The notes below the pieces were generated by a model. That model had not been told where the DNA came from and searched no databases. It worked only from the letters and a program-made list of their open reading frames with translations. A DNA stretch of 64,000 nucleotides, taken from the NCBI GenBank assembly GCA_902618025.1, contig CACMYY010000005.1:1-64000 (forward strand), read 5' to 3'. Shown here in pieces: positions 43,193-52,004 of this stretch. The position numbers and the translations under genes are program-made. Positions within the stretch are counted from its first letter, which is position 1; each line of letters begins with the position of its first letter. This DNA is from an uncultured SAR116 cluster alpha proteobacterium. GTDB taxonomy: Bacteria; Pseudomonadota; Alphaproteobacteria; Puniceispirillales; Marisalimonadaceae.

Positions 43193-44176
43193 ATGTCAAT
43201 TTATTCAAATATATGTTTTTATGGAGGTGGTGCATGGGGGCAAGCATTGGCAATTACACTTTCCACACTAAATCATAATTCTACTATATTAGTATCCGAT
43301 AAGACACGAGAAACACAAATAAATAATAGTAAATCAGAAAGATTCCCTGATTTAAAATTAAGTCCTTTGATACAAGCAACCACAAATAAAGAAAAAGCCA
43401 TAAAAGGTAGTGATTTAATTTTTATTACCACAGAAAGCAAAAGAGTTTTAATGGCTATCGAAGAAATCTCATCTTTTTCTAGAAACAAAATGAATATAAT
43501 TATTACTTCAAAAGGTTTTGCAACAAAAAAAGGTGAAACTTTTAATGAAATTGTAGAGGATAGATTTCATAACATATCACTTTCTATACTAACCGGACCC
43601 ACTTTTGCTGATGAAATTGCTAAAAACAAGCCTGCAGCTGCGATAGTGGCTAATAAAAAGATTGATGTAGCCACTTCTATTTGTGAATTATTTCACAATT
43701 CTAATTTAAGACTTTATCCTAGTAATGATCCAAGAGGGGCATCTATTGCAGGTGCAATAAAAAATATAATTGCTATTGGTGCTGGTATTGTTGAAGGTTT
43801 AGAATTAGGTGATAATGCTAAAGCTGCGCTTATTACTAGAGGTATTTCGGAAACATGCGAATTAATTAAAAAATCAGGTGGGGATCACGCAACCGCCTTT
43901 GGTCTTGCTGGAATTGGAGATATGAGCCTAACATGTAGTGGGCCGCATTCTAGAAATATGGCATACGGGATTAATATAATAAAAAATAATTACCTGCACC
44001 CCACTAGTTTAGTAGAAGGTTTAAACGCTTTAGATGCTGCCATTTCTTTGTCTAAACACCTTAATGTAGAGCTACCAATCGTGGATGCAATTTATAAAAT
44101 AATTAACAAAAAAGCAGATATCAAAGACATTATAAAAAAATTACTAGCCAGACCAATTAAAAATGAATTTTCATAA
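43193..44176 (+). CDS. gpsA: glycerol-3-phosphate dehydrogenase [NAD(P)+]
   Basis: Reduces dihydroxyacetone phosphate to sn-glycerol 3-phosphate for phospholipid synthesis. The 327-residue protein has the Rossmann motif GGGAWGQALA (11-20), TSKGFATKKG, LTGPTFADEIAKNKPAAAIVA, the catalytic lysine in GAIKNIIAIGAGI, and the GLAGIGDMSLTC region typical of bacterial GpsA. It starts on the base after the tsaD stop. It converges on the LAB_N gene, with a small hairpin between. Confidence 0.95.
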   Translation: MSIYSNICFYGGGAWGQALAITLSTLNHNSTILVSDKTRETQINNSKSERFPDLKLSPLIQATTNKEKAIKGSDLIFITTESKRVLMAIEEISSFSRNKMNIIITSKGFATKKGETFNEIVEDRFHNISLSILTGPTFADEIAKNKPAAAIVANKKIDVATSICELFHNSNLRLYPSNDPRGASIAGAIKNIIAIGAGIVEGLELGDNAKAALITRGISETCELIKKSGGDHATAFGLAGIGDMSLTCSGPHSRNMAYGINIIKNNYLHPTSLVEGLNALDAAISLSKHLNVELPIVDAIYKIINKKADIKDIIKKLLARPIKNEFS

Positions 44177-44199
44177 ATCTAGTCTTTAGTTTGATATAC

Positions 44200-44219
44200 T
44201 AAAAAATCCTTCAAGGATT
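44200..44219 (+). terminator. weak terminator hairpin between gpsA and the LAB_N gene
   Basis: An inverted repeat AATCCT-TCA-AGGATT (44205-44219) lies after gpsA and overlaps the end of the convergent gene. It is preceded by six A residues and followed by ATTTTC, so it could serve both directions. The stem is only six base pairs and AT-rich, so the call is tentative. Confidence 0.4.
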
Positions 44220-44591
44220 ATTTTCTAGTTTTTTTTCTCTATAAATAAAATATAAATTTCTGGCGTATATGAACACACCAACCGATTGTCCAGCAATTAT
44301 AACAGGATCTTGTCTCCAAATTGCATAAGTTAATAAAACCAGTCCACCTGATATTGAAAAATACCAAAAAGCTATGGGTATGACTGACTTACCTGCATTT
44401 TCACTACTTATCCACTGAATGATAAAACGTGTTGCAAATAATGCCTGCCCTCCAAAACCTATAGTAATCATAATTGCCTCAGGATGATTTAATAAATAAG
44501 GCTCCATAAATGGTACAATGACAATTATTAACTCATTTAAAAAAATTGCACCTTTTTCTATCTGATTTGATAAGAATGATATAAAATCCAT
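44211..44591 (-). CDS. lipid A biosynthesis N-terminal domain (LAB_N) protein
   Basis: A 126-residue membrane protein with three or four helices consisting only of the LAB_N domain. This domain also occurs at the N-terminus of some lipid-A-disaccharide synthases and is often a separate gene beside glycosyltransferases. Motifs are FGGQALFATRFIIQWISSENAGKSVIPIAFWYFSISGG and GVFIYARNLYFIYR. It follows the family 2 glycosyltransferase by 13 bases and forms a three-gene cassette with that and the family 39 enzyme. A flippase-like or carrier role for the activated sugar is inferred from context. Confidence 0.85.
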   Translation of the reverse strand: MDFISFLSNQIEKGAIFLNELIIVIVPFMEPYLLNHPEAIMITIGFGGQALFATRFIIQWISSENAGKSVIPIAFWYFSISGGLVLLTYAIWRQDPVIIAGQSVGVFIYARNLYFIYREKKLENNP

Positions 44592-44604
44592 TAGAAATTC
44601 CTAA

Positions 44605-45336
44605 TTATTTTAAAATCTCTTTAAAGGAAGTGTTTTTTGGCATTCTTTTTCTTAGCCAGATTACACCTAACACGTCAAAAAGACCAACAAGGAATCTTCC
44701 AAAATTAGTATAATTTGAAGTTCCTACTACTCTTTCCCTATGTTTAACATTAAATTTTAAAACCTTGGCTCCTTCACGTAAAGCTAAAGCTGATAAAAAT
44801 CTGTGCATATGGTCAAAATAAGGAAGCCTTAAAAATAACTCTTTATGAAATACTTTTATACCACAACCTGAATCTGGGTGAGTATCCTTTAGCAAAATAA
44901 ATCTGCAATATTTTGCAAAAGATGATGCCCATAACCTAGTAATGTTATCCTTACGATTTACTCTAACTCCACCAATTAATATTAATTCATCATTACAGCT
45001 CTTGAGTGTATTAATCATTTTAGGAAGATCAGATGGATCATTTTGACCGTCTCCATCCAAAGTTGCTATTATTCTTGAATATGATGCTTTAATACCTGTC
45101 CTCAGAGCTGCGGATTGACCTTGACTTTTTTCATGACTTATAACTCTTAACTTTTTGTTATTTTTCATATTATTTTTTAATTCTAATTCAGTATTATCGT
45201 CTGATCCATCATTTACGTATATTATTTCATAACTAAATTTTTTTAATGACTGATGAATTTCACTTACTAGTGTGTCAATATTTCCTGCTTCATTTTTAAC
45301 AGGAATAACTACAGATATTTCAGTTGTTTTGGACAT
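44605..45336 (-). CDS. family 2 glycosyltransferase, polyprenyl-phosphate sugar synthase type
   Basis: A 243-residue GT-A enzyme of the dolichyl-phosphate-mannose synthase type. EISVVIPVKNEAGNI opens the domain, and the metal-binding LDGDGQNDPSDLP follows with the QSAALRTGIKAS nucleotide-binding part. The C-terminus is hydrophilic, without added membrane helices. It should load a sugar onto polyprenyl phosphate as donor for the family 39 transferase encoded just upstream. I use the ATG at 45336; a TTG 36 bases upstream only adds a non-family leader. The sugar is not identifiable. Confidence 0.85.
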   Translation of the reverse strand: MSKTTEISVVIPVKNEAGNIDTLVSEIHQSLKKFSYEIIYVNDGSDDNTELELKNNMKNNKKLRVISHEKSQGQSAALRTGIKASYSRIIATLDGDGQNDPSDLPKMINTLKSCNDELILIGGVRVNRKDNITRLWASSFAKYCRFILLKDTHPDSGCGIKVFHKELFLRLPYFDHMHRFLSALALREGAKVLKFNVKHRERVVGTSNYTNFGRFLVGLFDVLGVIWLRKRMPKNTSFKEILK

Positions 45337-45380
45337 GTTTAGTATTGCAATAATTGAATATATAGAAACCAATAGACATT

Positions 45381-47108
45381 TTAATTAGTTTGGTCAAACA
45401 ATTGATTTTGAAAAATATATATTTCTACATGTCTACCTTTAGCTATATTAAAACCTTTTACTATAGATATTTTATTTATTTTTAAATTAAGATCATTTGA
45501 TGTTTCTAAGAATTGTTTTAGATCATTTTTTTCTATTAACGCTAGATTGTTTTTACCCTCTGCCATAAAAATAGCAGCTTCATAAGGATTAGATAATAAA
45601 ACATTACCATTTAATAAAAAAACAAGACTTGGTTCATGGTAGCCTGAAGACGCAACGGCATCAGCTTTAACTTTTTTTAATTTCTTTATTATAGCTTTAC
45701 TTGTGTGTAAATAATCTAGTTTAGGTAAAACAAAATTATAATTAATAATATTAAAAATTGATCCAAGAGCAATGATTACCAATAAAATGTTATAAAAACT
45801 TTTACTGGTATCTAGATATAGAGTTTTAAAATTAAAAATCAAAGTATGGGACAAAATTAAAATAACAATCGCAATTAAGATAAGCAAAATTGTAAAAAAT
45901 GTTAAAAGATAATCGTTTTCAACATTAAACTTAGAGGAAATATAAAAAATTCCTCCACTTAAAATAATTCCTCCAAAACTAAATAAAATAGAAGAGATAT
46001 AGATAATTTTTCGAAGTAATACGCTTTTTATTTTTTTGATATTAGATTTAAACTGCAATAGTCCACCTATTGCTAAAATCGCAATTGCTGGCAAAACTGG
46101 AAGTGAATAATGAAGAAGTTTTGTTGGAATTAATTCGATAATAACCCAAAATGGTAAAATCCAACAGATTAAAAATTTTATAATTATGTTATTTCTATTT
46201 TGTAAACTAAATAAAATCAAGCAAGGTAAAAAAGTTGCAATAGGCCATATTGAAATTGATAATGTTAATAAATGAGTTCCTGGCAATGCTCCATGTCCCT
46301 CTTGACCACTCTTCAATTTACTAAAAAAATCTTCTTGAAAAGCTTTTTGTAAAAACATTCCATTTGTTGCTTCATCAATTACAATAAACCAAGGGAGAAT
46401 AACTAAAGAACATATTAAAAAACCTAAAATGGGTCTTATAGATTTTATCAAACTTATAGATTTCTGAATTATAGAAAACGCAATCACTGTAGGAATTAGT
46501 ATAGCTATTGAAACAGGGCCTTTTACTAAAACTCCAAAAGAAAAAGCTAGCCACATTAACATTGGGTAAAGGTATTTTACTTTTAAAGTAATATCTTGAT
46601 CTAAAATTATTTTAAGTAAAAAAAATTGCTGAACACAGATTAAGCACAAAAGAGTGGCATCCGTTTTGGCTAGGTGAGCTTCTCCCATAAATACAATTGA
46701 TGATGCAAATAAAAATGTTACAAGAAAAGTGTGGTAAAGCGGGAAAATCAATCTAGTTATTAAACCAACAAAAACTAATGTTATAATAGAGCTTAATAAG
46801 GACGGTATTCTATACGACCCAATATTTTCCTGACCAAATATTTTCGCTGAAAAGGCTTGAAGCCAGTAAATGCCTATTGGCTTCTTTGCTCTAATTTCGT
46901 CTTGAAATTTTATATTTACATAATCACCACTTTGAATCATTTGACTGCTAGCTTGAGCAAAACGTGCTTCATCCCGATCTATAGGGGGTATTGAGTACTG
47001 CCCAGAGAAAAGAGCTAAGATTATTAAAATAATCAATGAACCAAAAATTAAATAATTTAATTTTTTTATTTTTTTAAAAAATTCTGAAAATTCTAAAATA
47101 CTATTCAT
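45381..47108 (-). CDS. family 39 glycosyltransferase (ArnT/PMT-like)
   Basis: A 575-residue integral membrane glycosyltransferase with about 12 hydrophobic segments. The first periplasmic loop carries PPIDRDEARFAQA; D46-E47 is the aspartate/glutamate motif that is catalytic in ArnT and PMT enzymes. LAKTDATLL and a later KGPVSI segment also match the ArnT group. It transfers a sugar from a polyprenyl carrier, in ArnT to lipid A. With the GT2 and LAB_N genes it makes a lipid A or envelope decoration cassette. The sugar and acceptor are inferred, not seen. Confidence 0.87.
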   Translation of the reverse strand: MNSILEFSEFFKKIKKLNYLIFGSLIILIILALFSGQYSIPPIDRDEARFAQASSQMIQSGDYVNIKFQDEIRAKKPIGIYWLQAFSAKIFGQENIGSYRIPSLLSSIITLVFVGLITRLIFPLYHTFLVTFLFASSIVFMGEAHLAKTDATLLCLICVQQFFLLKIILDQDITLKVKYLYPMLMWLAFSFGVLVKGPVSIAILIPTVIAFSIIQKSISLIKSIRPILGFLICSLVILPWFIVIDEATNGMFLQKAFQEDFFSKLKSGQEGHGALPGTHLLTLSISIWPIATFLPCLILFSLQNRNNIIIKFLICWILPFWVIIELIPTKLLHYSLPVLPAIAILAIGGLLQFKSNIKKIKSVLLRKIIYISSILFSFGGIILSGGIFYISSKFNVENDYLLTFFTILLILIAIVILILSHTLIFNFKTLYLDTSKSFYNILLVIIALGSIFNIINYNFVLPKLDYLHTSKAIIKKLKKVKADAVASSGYHEPSLVFLLNGNVLLSNPYEAAIFMAEGKNNLALIEKNDLKQFLETSNDLNLKINKISIVKGFNIAKGRHVEIYIFQNQLFDQTN

Positions 47109-47192
47109 TTCTTTAACTTTTTTATATAATTAGAAATACCATATTTTCAGAGTAATGTTATAATTTTAAATTTATTATGAGGTAGTTAAATA

Positions 47193-48650
47193 ATGGTATA
47201 TAATTTTAATGAGTCTCTTAATGGATTTTGCGAAAATAAAAAAATCAAATCAATTCCTCTTTATCTTTTTAACGATATAAAAAATTTAACTTCAACTAAG
47301 TTAATATCCGAAAAACAAAAAAAATTTTTAAATACTAGTTTTGCGCTAGACACACAGCATTTTGGATTTTTCCCAGATGAGGAATTTGCTCTTGGTGGAG
47401 CAATTGCTATAATTAAAAAATCCCATGAACCGAAAAAAAGCTTAATTGACCAAGCAGCTAAACTAGCACAAAAACTTCCAAAGAAAAAATGGAGTGTTCA
47501 ATTTGTTGATGAATTTGAAAACTTTGACAAGTTAAACTTTATTTTAGGATGGGGGTTAGCATTCTATTATTTTTCCATAAAAAAAATAAACAAAAGTTCT
47601 CATGAAAAACAGTCCTTATGCTTGTCTCAATGTAAAAAAGAAATTTCAAAAAATTCATTAGAAAAATGCTTTGCAGAAATGCGAGGCATTTTTCTAGCAA
47701 GAGATTTGATAAATTTACCACCAAATATCCTAACACCATTAAACTACGAAAAAATAATTAAAAAATTATTTAAAAAATTTTCTCCTTCAATCTTTTCATA
47801 TAAAGACAAACAACTAGAAAAGAATTTTCCCTTAGTAAATTTTGTTGGTAGATCTTCCGAAAACCAACCTGTACTTATTGATCTTCAATGGAATAAAAAT
47901 AAAAAAAACAATTATCCTAACATTGTTTTGGTTGGTAAGGGAGTTACTTTTGATAGTGGTGGTTTGGATATAAAACCTTCTAATAGTATGTTATTAATGA
48001 AAAAAGATATGGGTGGTAGTGCAGTAGTTCTCGGAATAGCATATGCATTAATGTCAATAAATTGTCCTGTTAACTTAAGAGTAATTTTACCACTTGCTGA
48101 GAATGCGGTCTCTGAAAAATCTATGAGACCATTAGATGTTGTTTATTCAAGAAACCAAACACCAGTTGAAATTGGTAATACAGACGCGGAAGGCAGATTA
48201 TTACTTGCAGACTCACTAACTTATTGTCAGGAAAGCAAAATTAAAAGCGATTTTATTTTAGATTTTGCTACTTTAACGGGAGCTGCAAGAGTGGCTTTAG
48301 GTACAGAATTACCTGCATTATTTACAAACAACGATAATTTAGGGGAAGATATTATAAATGAGGGTATAAAACAAATTGACCCAATGTGGAGATTGCCTTT
48401 ATTTAAACCTTATAATAAACAACTTGATAAAAATAATAACGCAATAAACAGTACAGGGTCATCAGGAACAGGTGGCGCAATAACTGCAGCATTATTCCTA
48501 AATAGATTTATAGATAAAAATACAAATTGGGCACATGTTGATCTTATGGCTTGGAATACTTCATCACGGCCAGGCTTCCCTATGGGCGGAGAGGCTATGG
48601 GATTAAGAAGCATAGTAAATATGATTATTAAGTATTGTTCAAAAAGTTAA
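47193..48650 (+). CDS. leucyl aminopeptidase, M17 family
   Basis: A cytoplasmic M17 aminopeptidase of 485 residues, longer than some alphaproteobacterial members, with a divergent N-terminal domain. The catalytic C-terminal half holds VLVGKGVTFDSGGLDIKPS with the metal-binding lysine and aspartate, KKDMGGSA, and the NTDAEGRLLLADSL motif with the bicarbonate-binding arginine. Another conserved region is DFATLTGAARVALG. It removes N-terminal residues from peptides. It is divergent from the GT39 gene and convergent with hisN (eight-base gap). Confidence 0.92.
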   Translation: MVYNFNESLNGFCENKKIKSIPLYLFNDIKNLTSTKLISEKQKKFLNTSFALDTQHFGFFPDEEFALGGAIAIIKKSHEPKKSLIDQAAKLAQKLPKKKWSVQFVDEFENFDKLNFILGWGLAFYYFSIKKINKSSHEKQSLCLSQCKKEISKNSLEKCFAEMRGIFLARDLINLPPNILTPLNYEKIIKKLFKKFSPSIFSYKDKQLEKNFPLVNFVGRSSENQPVLIDLQWNKNKKNNYPNIVLVGKGVTFDSGGLDIKPSNSMLLMKKDMGGSAVVLGIAYALMSINCPVNLRVILPLAENAVSEKSMRPLDVVYSRNQTPVEIGNTDAEGRLLLADSLTYCQESKIKSDFILDFATLTGAARVALGTELPALFTNNDNLGEDIINEGIKQIDPMWRLPLFKPYNKQLDKNNNAINSTGSSGTGGAITAALFLNRFIDKNTNWAHVDLMAWNTSSRPGFPMGGEAMGLRSIVNMIIKYCSKS

Positions 48651-48658
48651 ATTTTAAA

Positions 48659-49450
48659 TTAATTCATATAATTAATTGCTGTGTCATGAATATTCTTATC
48701 TCTTGCAACAATTACAGAGTACTTGCTGAATAAATCATTCTTGAGATTAATTTTTTTAGATTTCCAGTCGGTAACAATAATATCTTTTGATTTTAATATA
48801 GGTATCAATGGCAAGATATCGTATGAAGAAAGACCTTCTTCAACTACTAAATCTAAGCCTCCTTTCAGTACCAAACAATAATTATGACAATCTCCTGACC
48901 AAACATGATACTTGGATTTTTTTATCAAAGTTTCATATTTTTGTTTACCAATTTCAGAAAATAAATGTGGTCCTGTAGAGCCAACTGTTGCTTCAGATAT
49001 ACTTGTAATGGATTTATAAATCTTTTTAAAAGCTGCATTGTTAAGTAGACATTTATTTTTATAACCAATCCATCTTTCATCTAGAGCAGGAAAATCAGCC
49101 ATGCCAATAATTGGTTCACCTTTAAATGCTAGTGATATTAATGTACCCCATAAAGGTCTTCCAATAACATAGCTACGAGTTCCGTCTATTGGATCTATAA
49201 TCCAGGTATAATCAGAATTATTTGACGTAAATCCTATCTCTTCAGCAAATATGTTATGATTTGGAAATTTGGCTGATATAGTCTCTCTTAATGTTTTTTC
49301 AGAATTTATATCATAGTCTGTTACAGGGCTTCCATCATCTTTAACTTGTAGAGTTAGATTTGAGTTAAAACCTTCTAAAGTTATAACTTTTGAACGATCA
49401 GCCAATAAATTCATAAAATCTGAAATTTCAATAAATTCAGCTTCATTCAT
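48659..49450 (-). CDS. hisN: inositol monophosphatase family, histidinol-phosphatase type
   Basis: A 263-residue phosphatase of the inositol monophosphatase superfamily. The metal motif DPIDGTRSYVIGRPLWGTLISL, the preceding EEIG, and the C-terminal WSGDCHNYCLVLKGGLDLVVEEGL are those of the HisN group, which dephosphorylates L-histidinol phosphate. The motif GTRSY...G.P.WGTLI is what separates HisN from CysQ and SuhB. It stands between the aminopeptidase and cytochrome c genes without other histidine genes. Assignment to histidine synthesis is by family likeness. Confidence 0.82.
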   Translation of the reverse strand: MNEAEFIEISDFMNLLADRSKVITLEGFNSNLTLQVKDDGSPVTDYDINSEKTLRETISAKFPNHNIFAEEIGFTSNNSDYTWIIDPIDGTRSYVIGRPLWGTLISLAFKGEPIIGMADFPALDERWIGYKNKCLLNNAAFKKIYKSITSISEATVGSTGPHLFSEIGKQKYETLIKKSKYHVWSGDCHNYCLVLKGGLDLVVEEGLSSYDILPLIPILKSKDIIVTDWKSKKINLKNDLFSKYSVIVARDKNIHDTAINYMN

Positions 49451-49495
49451 AAAAAGGACCTTTTCAAAAGGGATTTTTGTTCATTTGTATTTTAT

Positions 49496-50029
49496 CTATG
49501 GCAAGGCTACAGGACTATCGCTCTTTGTTCTTAACCAAGCAATTAGATCAGCTCTATCTTTTGTTTTTGATAAACCTGCATAATTCATTTTAGTGCCTTT
49601 ATAAAATAGTTTTGGTTTATACAAAAATTTATTAAGCTCTTCGTAAGTCCATTTACCAGATAATGATGCAAGTGTTTTAGAATATGCATAGTCTGCTTTA
49701 CCTTGTTCTTTGTTAACGATATTATAAAGGTTAGGCCCAACTTTGTTTGCACCTCCAGCTTCAAATCCATGACAAGCAACACATTTTTTAGAAATTTTTT
49801 GACCATTATCTATATCTGCACTAGCTAAAAGAGCAAGAATAGGTTCAACCGTTATTTCTTTAGTTTCTTTAATTTTTGTTTCAGCTTTTTCTGGAACTTC
49901 TATTGGATATGCATTTGAGATTTCAGTATTTGGACTAACTAGTAAATTACTAATCTTTCCAAAGACCATTATCAACAAAACACCTGACAATAATGCTGCT
50001 GCTATTTTATTAAACCTCAATGCATCCAT
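49496..50029 (-). CDS. membrane-anchored cytochrome c (CycM-like)
   Basis: A class I c-type cytochrome of 177 residues. It has an N-terminal membrane helix (about 9-27), then a proline/lysine-rich linker. The heme motif C83-V-A-C-H87 lies within KKCVACHGFEAGGANKVGPNLY, and the methionine ligand is in GTKMNYAGL. An anchored cytochrome c of this length is the CycM/cytochrome c552 type that links the bc1 complex to the oxidase in alphaproteobacteria. It is a single gene, divergent from kdsB. Confidence 0.9.
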   Translation of the reverse strand: MDALRFNKIAAALLSGVLLIMVFGKISNLLVSPNTEISNAYPIEVPEKAETKIKETKEITVEPILALLASADIDNGQKISKKCVACHGFEAGGANKVGPNLYNIVNKEQGKADYAYSKTLASLSGKWTYEELNKFLYKPKLFYKGTKMNYAGLSKTKDRADLIAWLRTKSDSPVALP

Positions 50030-50172
50030 AAATTAATCCACAAATAAATATTTTAATAAGTAATTATTTACATGCAAGAAATGCTTTCTTCAAGTATAAA
50101 AGTTAAAAAGGGTAATAAATTATTTCCAAGAAATTTTAAATATAATTGAATAAAATTCATGGAGCTTTGAAA

Positions 50173-50931
50173 TTGGAATATACTGATACCATTATTATGA
50201 TACCTGCTAGAATAGGTTCATCAAGACTCCCAAATAAACCTCTTCTTAAAATCAACGGTATCCCACTAATAATTCATGCATACAATTGTGCAAAAAATAC
50301 AAAATTAAATGTTCCAGTGGTTGTAGCAACTGATGATAAGTTAATTTTAAAAACTGTGAATGACTGGGGGGGGACTGCATTAATGACTTCTAATCAACAT
50401 GAAAGCGGATCAGATAGAATATTAGAAGCTCTTGAAAAATTTGATCCTAAAAAAAATTACAAAAATATTATCCACCTGCAAGGCGATCTTCCAAATATTT
50501 CAGGAGATTTAATTCAAAAGTTAGCTCAGGTAGCTAATGATCCATTAAAAGAAATCACAACCGTTATTGTAAAAGCCTCTCCAGATGAGTTTGATGACCC
50601 ATCAGTTGTTAAAGTTGCAGCAGCTTTCAAAAAAGACAACCCAAAAATAGATGATGTTGGAAAAGCATTATATTTCAGCAGAGCTTGCATTCCAACAGGG
50701 AGTAAAAATATTTGGCATCATATTGGGATTTATGCTTGGCGAAGAAGTATATTAGAAAAATTTGTAAAATTAAAACCTTCTCCATTAGAAAAATCAGAGA
50801 AACTTGAACAGCTTCGAGCACTCGAATCTGGAATTAAGATACACACAATTATTACTTCTGAACACCCGATTGGGGTGGATACTATATCAGATTTAAAGAA
50901 AGCAGAAAATTATTTTAAAGACTTAATGTAG
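50173..50931 (+). CDS. kdsB: 3-deoxy-manno-octulosonate cytidylyltransferase
   Basis: Activates Kdo as CMP-Kdo for lipopolysaccharide synthesis. The 252-residue protein begins EYTDTIIMIPARIGSSRLPNKPLLKI. It carries the VATDD motif, HESGSDRILEAL, HLQGDLP and the GIYAWRRSILEKF region, which together identify KdsB over other CMP-sugar synthetases. There is no ATG near the start. TTG 50173 lies eight bases after GGAG and gives the family length; TTG codons at 50146 and 50167 are less well placed. It is divergent from cytochrome c. Confidence 0.93.
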   Translation: MEYTDTIIMIPARIGSSRLPNKPLLKINGIPLIIHAYNCAKNTKLNVPVVVATDDKLILKTVNDWGGTALMTSNQHESGSDRILEALEKFDPKKNYKNIIHLQGDLPNISGDLIQKLAQVANDPLKEITTVIVKASPDEFDDPSVVKVAAAFKKDNPKIDDVGKALYFSRACIPTGSKNIWHHIGIYAWRRSILEKFVKLKPSPLEKSEKLEQLRALESGIKIHTIITSEHPIGVDTISDLKKAENYFKDLM

Positions 50932-50973
50932 TTATTCATATAATAAATTAAGTCAAACAAAATAGAGATAAAA

Positions 50974-51822
50974 ATGAATGATAACAGTAAACTTATAATT
51001 GCTTTTCAAGGTATGGCTGGAGCATATTCAAATATGGCATGTGAAGCTTATTTCCCTAAATCTGAAACTCTACCATGCACTTCATTTGAAGACATGCTTA
51101 ACTCAACCAAAAATGGAGAGACAGATTATGCAATGGTTCCTGTAGAAAATTCTTTGGCAGGGAGAGTTGCAGACATTCATCATTTAATACCAGAAAGTGG
51201 ATTATTTATAGTTGGCGAACATTTTCAGAAAGTAAACCATCAATTACTAGGACTGAAAACCTCTAAACTAGAAGATCTGAAATATATTAAAAGTCATGCG
51301 CAAGGTCTTGCTCAATGCAGAAAATTTATAAAAAAATATAACCTAATACCTATACAACATATAGATACTGCAGGGGCAGCGGAAGAAGTTTCAAGGTTAG
51401 AAGATCCTAAAATTGCTGCAATCGCGTCAAATATGGCGGCAAAAATCTATGACTTAAAAATATTAAAAAATAATATTGAAGATGCAGAACATAATACAAC
51501 TAGATTTTTGATAATGGCTAGAGATGCTCAGACACCATCTGTAGACATACCAATTCCTGTGACAACTATAATTTTTGAGGTTAGATCTGTTCCTGCTGCA
51601 TTATATAAAGTCTTAGGTGGATTTGCTACTAACGGAATAAATCTTACTAAACTTGAAAGCTATATTGGTGGTAAGGAAATGAATGCAGCAAGATTTTATG
51701 TTGATGCAGAAGGTCATCCAGATACAAAACCTATGCAAAACGCTCTTGAAGAAATGTATTTCTATAGCGAGCCTAATTCAGTTAAAATTATTGGAACTTA
51801 CTCTAGAGCTAAGAAAAACTAA
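50974..51822 (+). CDS. pheA: prephenate dehydratase
   Basis: Converts prephenate to phenylpyruvate in phenylalanine synthesis. The 282-residue protein has the periplasmic-binding-like catalytic domain (FQGMAGAYSNMACEAYFP, VPVENSLAGRV, the catalytic TRFLIMAR segment). A C-terminal ACT regulatory domain includes NLTKLESYIGGKEMNAARFYVDAEG. No chorismate mutase domain is fused to it, as usual in alphaproteobacteria. The ACT domain suggests phenylalanine feedback. It lies 42 bases after kdsB on the same strand. Confidence 0.94.
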   Translation: MNDNSKLIIAFQGMAGAYSNMACEAYFPKSETLPCTSFEDMLNSTKNGETDYAMVPVENSLAGRVADIHHLIPESGLFIVGEHFQKVNHQLLGLKTSKLEDLKYIKSHAQGLAQCRKFIKKYNLIPIQHIDTAGAAEEVSRLEDPKIAAIASNMAAKIYDLKILKNNIEDAEHNTTRFLIMARDAQTPSVDIPIPVTTIIFEVRSVPAALYKVLGGFATNGINLTKLESYIGGKEMNAARFYVDAEGHPDTKPMQNALEEMYFYSEPNSVKIIGTYSRAKKN

Positions 51823-51879
51823 TTCATAAAAACACAGAAATTCTTGCATATTATTGTTATTTATAACATATATATTTGT

Positions 51880-51968
51880 GAAGGGTCACACGGACGTAAT
51901 TCTTGCCAATCCGGTCAGGTCCGAAAGGAAGCAGCCGTAACAATGATAGCGGGTTGTGAGGCCCTTCG
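51880..51968 (+). ncRNA. ffs: signal recognition particle RNA (4.5S type)
   Basis: RNA component of the signal recognition particle, binding Ffh for co-translational targeting. The conserved core GGTCAGGTCCGAAAGGAAGC with the following CAGCC (about 51912-51936) is the SRP domain IV hairpin. The outer helix is closed by GAAGGG (51880-51885) and CCCTTC (51962-51967). The length of about 89 bases is a short alphaproteobacterial form without the Alu domain. It precedes dnaX, a common alphaproteobacterial position. A TTGCAT/CATATA pair with 17-base spacing upstream is a weak promoter candidate. Confidence 0.93.
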
Positions 51969-52004
51969 TTTTACTGATTATAAACGAGATATCAAATAAA
52001 TAAT

